Source: Candidatus Rifleibacteriota bacterium (GTDB lineage Bacteria > UBP17 > UBA6191 > JACPRK01). Taken from it: a stretch of 7,641 nucleotides of DNA. The translations under genes were made by a program, and so were the position numbers. Below are positions 5,480-7,641 of this stretch, piece after piece. The notes under the pieces were generated by a model. The model was given only the letters and a program-made list of their open reading frames with translations. It was not told the DNA's origin and searched no databases. The DNA lies in assembly GCA_016213865.1 (NCBI GenBank), contig JACQZL010000262.1:1-7641 (forward strand). The letters run 5' to 3'. The number at the start of each line of letters is the position of its first letter. Within the stretch, counting starts at the first letter, position 1.

Positions 5480-7208
5480 ATGAGCGACTCCATTGGGCAA
5501 GGAAAGCTGTTTCCCGAGGTTGCAGCACTACCAGGGACGGTAGCGGTCAACTCCCGTGTCTCGGTCCGCACCGCGCAGGGTCACCGTGTGGTGACTGCCG
5601 CTGCAGTCATCTTGCACTCGTACAGCGTCGAGGACCGGGTGGCCGAGGGCTACGCGATGGTGCTGTTGGTCGACACGGGCCTGGCCAACCAGAAGGAGGT
5701 TGCCCGCGCTTTCAGCCATTCTGTGCGTACCGTTCGTCGCGATCAGGCGCGCTTCGCTCTCGAGGGACTGAACGGCCTGGGACGACCAAGGGGCCGGCAG
5801 TCCGGCATCCCTCGAGTTGCCCGTGCTGGCGTGAGCCGTGACCAGACGATCCTGCGGTTGAAGCTGGCGCCAGCCAGCAATCGGACCATCGCCGGCTTGC
5901 TGGGGATAGACGAGAAGACCGTTCGCAAGGCGCTTCGACGGATGGGCTGGAACCCGCCGGATCACCAGGGGCGACTTTTCAACGAACCACAAGGACACAG
6001 CAGTGCCCGCGTAGGCCCGTGCCCTACCCTGGGTTCGGAGATGGCAGTATCTGGCGAGGCCACGAAGTCGGACGCCGGGGAGCGCGAACTGAGCAGTTCC
6101 GAGGAGGCGATTGTTGACACTCAGGATCCGCTGGATCGGTCCCTTGCTCGACTTCTTGCTGCCTTGGGGCTCGTCGAAGATGCGCTTCCGCTCTTTGCAG
6201 AGGCCGCAGCCGTTCCCGGTGCTGGTGTGTTGCTCGCCATCCCGGCACTGGTCGATTCGAAGCTGCTGTCGACTGCGGAGAGGATCTAGCAGCATCGGCC
6301 CAGCCTTCTACGGCCTGCGTACCACTCTGGTTGCGCTCGTCTTGTTCTCGCTCCTCAGGATCAAGCGGCCCGAGTGGCTCAAGGAACACTCTCCCAGCCA
6401 GTTGGGCCGTATCGTGGGGCTCGACCGCGCCCCTGAAGTGAAGACACTTCGCAGGAAACTCACTCGATTAGCGAAACTGAAGGGAGCTGAACAGCTTGGT
6501 CGCGAACTGGCCAAACGTCGCGTCGCCGACCATGGTCGGGCTCTGGGCTTCCTCTACGTCGACGGCCACGTCCGTGTCTACCACGGCAAGCATACGATCC
6601 CGAAGGCACACGTCACGCAGATGCGGATTTCCATGCCTGCGACGACAGACTACTGGGTCAACGACGAGCGAGGTGACCCGCTCTTCGTGGTCACGGCCGA
6701 AGCGAACGCTTCCATGACCAAGATGCTGCCGGTCGTTCTTGAGGAAGTCCGTGGCTTGGTCGGGACAGAGCGGCACGTTACCGTCGTGTTCGACCGCGGA
6801 GGCTGGAGCCCGAAGCTCTTCCAACAAATCCTGCTTGCTCACTTCAACATCCTGACCTACCGCAAGGGGAAGTTCCGTCGTATTGCCAGGAAGCGATTCG
6901 TCCTGAGGAAGGCTGTCTTCAACGCCCATCCAGTGGAGTATCTCCTCGACGATCGAGCCGTTCGCCTGCTCCAGGGCAAACTGCGCCTCCGACAGGTCAC
7001 ACGCCTCAACGAGAACGACCACCAAACTGCCATCTTGACCAGCCGCTGGGACCTCCGAGACGTGGAGGTAGCCTATCGGATGTTCGAGCGCTGGCGGCAA
7101 GAGAACTTCTTCTGCCTTCTCGTCAAATCCGTCGAAAACGTGTCCCGAAACCCCGGCAACCTGCTAATGCCGGTCCCGAAGGAACATCCTGTCGCGTCAT
7201 CGCGCTGA
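5480..7208 (+). pseudogene. DDE transposase, frame-broken and C-terminally truncated
   Basis: The first part (5480-6289, 269 residues) has an N-terminal helix-turn-helix (about 68-105, QKEVARAFSHSVRTVRRDQ, ending GLGRPRGR) and a second DNA-binding-like helix pair (119-156). It stops at TAG 6287-6289. The family sequence continues in the next frame from SSIGPAFYGLRTTL. Passing from one frame to the other needs one extra or two missing bases at the stop. The second part holds the catalytic core: D in FLYVDGHVRVYHGK (codon 6561), D in VVFDRGGWSPKLF (codon 6792), and E in RWRQENFF (codon 7101). Homologues I recall continue with a KYM-type C-terminal segment. Here the protein changes to unrelated residues at 7113 and ends at 7206-7208. 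The start ATG at 5480 lacks a clear ribosome site. The gene is probably inactive. Confidence 0.8.
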
Positions 7209-7406
7209 CGACGTGTTCAGGGCAGAGCGCGAAGGCCGCGAGTGTCTGCAGGCCCCCTGGCAGTTGCGCGCACCTGGCGATGGCGGGTGCAGGAGGACGC
7301 CGCTCGAGCGCGGGAACCGCACCCGCTCGGCCGCGCCGAGGCAGCCGGCAACGAGCGTCGAGACGATGACCGCCACCGCCACCGATAGCCCAGCGCGAGC
7401 GCTCAT
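7197..7406 (-). CDS. Short lipoprotein-like protein, possibly truncated
   Basis: The chosen start (ATG, complement of 7404-7406) has a near-perfect Shine-Dalgarno on the minus strand. A longer frame from 7475 ignores that site. The product is 69 residues. It begins MSARAG, has a hydrophobic core LSVAVAVIVSTLVA and a lipobox LVAGC (18-22, Cys 22), so it should be exported and lipid-modified. After Cys the first residues (LGAAERVRFP) look normal. From about residue 40 the sequence turns Arg/Ser/Cys-rich and unnatural, then stops at 7197-7199, close to the broken right side of the insertion element. The gene may therefore be a truncated or frame-shifted larger lipoprotein. No family can be assigned. 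Confidence 0.55.
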   Translation of the reverse strand: MSARAGLSVAVAVIVSTLVAGCLGAAERVRFPRSSGVLLHPPSPGARNCQGACRHSRPSRSALNTSSAR

Positions 7407-7410
7407 CGAG

Positions 7411-7419
7411 ATCACCTCC
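7411..7419 (-). promoter_or_regulatory. Near-perfect Shine-Dalgarno deciding the lipoprotein start
   Basis: On the minus strand GGAGGTGAT sits four bases before the ATG at 7406, or eight when counted from the GGAGG core. This is nine contiguous bases complementary to the 16S rRNA 3' end and is the best evidence that the minus-strand frame is a real gene start. Confidence 0.75.
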
Positions 7420-7435
7420 GTTCGAGTACGGGAGC

Positions 7436-7474
7436 GGCCGGACGGAAGCCGGCCCTTTGGCGGCCACTGTATCA
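7436..7474 (-). promoter_or_regulatory. Candidate extended -10 promoter and 5'-leader hairpin of the lipoprotein gene
   Basis: On the minus strand TGATACAGT (7474-7466) fits an extended -10 element (TG, one base, then TACAGT). No good -35 is seen 17 bases before it. Transcription would begin near 7459, giving a leader of about 50 bases. Its 5' end would contain GGCCGG (7454-7449) pairing with CCGGCC (7441-7436) around a 7-base loop. The hairpin could protect the mRNA or be incidental in GC-rich DNA. Confidence 0.3.
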
Positions 7475-7508
7475 CCGACGAAATGGGGGGCGGAGCGGGC
7501 TCTCAGGA

Positions 7509-7641
7509 CTACCGCGCCGCACCGGCCAGGGGGGGGCAGACCAGCTCCCCTCTCGTGGTCCACGTCCACAGTTGCCTCCTGAATTCGCCGAGGAAGCTGG
7601 GCGCGTCCTCCACAACCGTGAGGTGACCCCCTCCCGACCCA
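7509..7641 (-). CDS. C-terminal end of an unidentified gene entering from the right edge
   Basis: On the minus strand a frame is open from the window edge to TAG (complement of 7509-7511), giving 43 residues with strongly G/C-biased third positions. The translation has a natural look: HLTVVEDAPSFLGEFRRQL, WTWTTRGELVCPPLAGAAR, stop. The start lies outside the window. I do not recognise the family. The lipoprotein gene begins about 100 bases further along on the same strand, with its own candidate promoter, so the two need not be one operon. A competing plus-strand frame covering the same bases looks like a shadow. Confidence 0.45.
   Translation of the reverse strand, partial: GSGGGHLTVVEDAPSFLGEFRRQLWTWTTRGELVCPPLAGAAR

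Larger units (their letters stand above)
5280..7112 (+). mobile_element. Decayed insertion-sequence-like element, right end missing
   Basis: The element is inferred from a transposase gene (from 5480) preceded by a characteristic repeated end sequence (5280-5391). The left boundary is set at TAAACTGTCCGC (5280). On the right, recognisable transposase sequence stops after the QENFF codons (7112), and no inverted copy of the left-end sequence is found between there and the window edge. With the internal frame break at about 6287-6290 the element is almost certainly not self-mobile. I cannot assign it to a named IS family with confidence. Exact boundaries and any target duplication are unknown. 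Confidence 0.6.

Noticed and set aside
6111..6289. Independent start of a second transposase protein at TTG 6111
   Set aside because: The first 60 residues from that start are a shadow of the first frame. Family sequence begins only near 6290, so it is the continuation of a broken gene.
7276..7320. Minus-strand SSGVLLHPPSPG resembling the start of 4-alpha-glucanotransferase (MalQ)
   Set aside because: The match stops after about a dozen residues, the following GIGDLG-type motif is absent in every frame, and MalQ does not carry a lipoprotein signal. It is probably chance.
7123..7569. 148-codon minus-strand frame across the right edge
   Set aside because: It ignores the strong ribosome site, crosses the stop of the edge gene and the 5' leader of the lipoprotein gene, and has an Arg/Pro/Ala/Gly-rich translation.

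Overview
The window is a GC-rich bacterial chromosome segment. Reading frames strongly prefer G or C at third codon positions, which is why long antisense shadow frames appear over the real genes. The short A/G-rich intergenic repeats and the type of transposase recall Planctomycetota and other large environmental genomes. That placement is an impression from remembered families and was not tested. No rRNA, convincing tRNA, CRISPR array or known defence system is visible.

Left half (1-4794). A non-coding leader holds a 157-bp inverted repeat built from an 8-bp CACAGAG-type unit (124-280) and a good sigma70-like promoter (352-380). Four genes follow on the plus strand with short gaps. The first two are a small ACT-domain protein (UPF0237, 390-707) and its usual partner, a UPF0210/DUF711 'PFL family' protein (749-2110). 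Next come a DedA-family membrane protein (2172-2906) and a multi-spanning GT-C/GT39-like glycosyltransferase (2929-4794). The UPF0210 gene has one in-frame TAG codon (1067-1069), with recognisable family sequence in the same frame on both sides. The ACT and UPF0210 genes form a known conserved pair. The DedA and glycosyltransferase genes suggest envelope work but have no obvious functional tie to the pair.

Middle (4795-7112). After about 250 bases with no clear gene comes a possible 3' remnant of a minus-strand gene (5043-5282). It is cut off where an insertion-sequence-like element begins. The element has two 34-base direct repeats at its left end (5280-5313 and 5358-5391) and a DDE transposase gene from 5480. 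That gene is damaged twice: a stop and frame change at about 6287-6290, and loss of the C-terminus just after the catalytic QENFF motif (7112). No matching right end is seen.

Right edge (7113-7641). Two minus-strand reading frames are present: a short lipoprotein-like gene with a near-perfect Shine-Dalgarno (7197-7406), and the 3' end of an unidentified gene entering from the right edge (7509-7641).

I do not see a coherent new multi-gene system. The points most worth checking are the single in-frame amber codon in UPF0210, the possibly leaderless ACT mRNA, the palindromic octamer element, and the decayed insertion element that seems to have broken neighbouring minus-strand genes.
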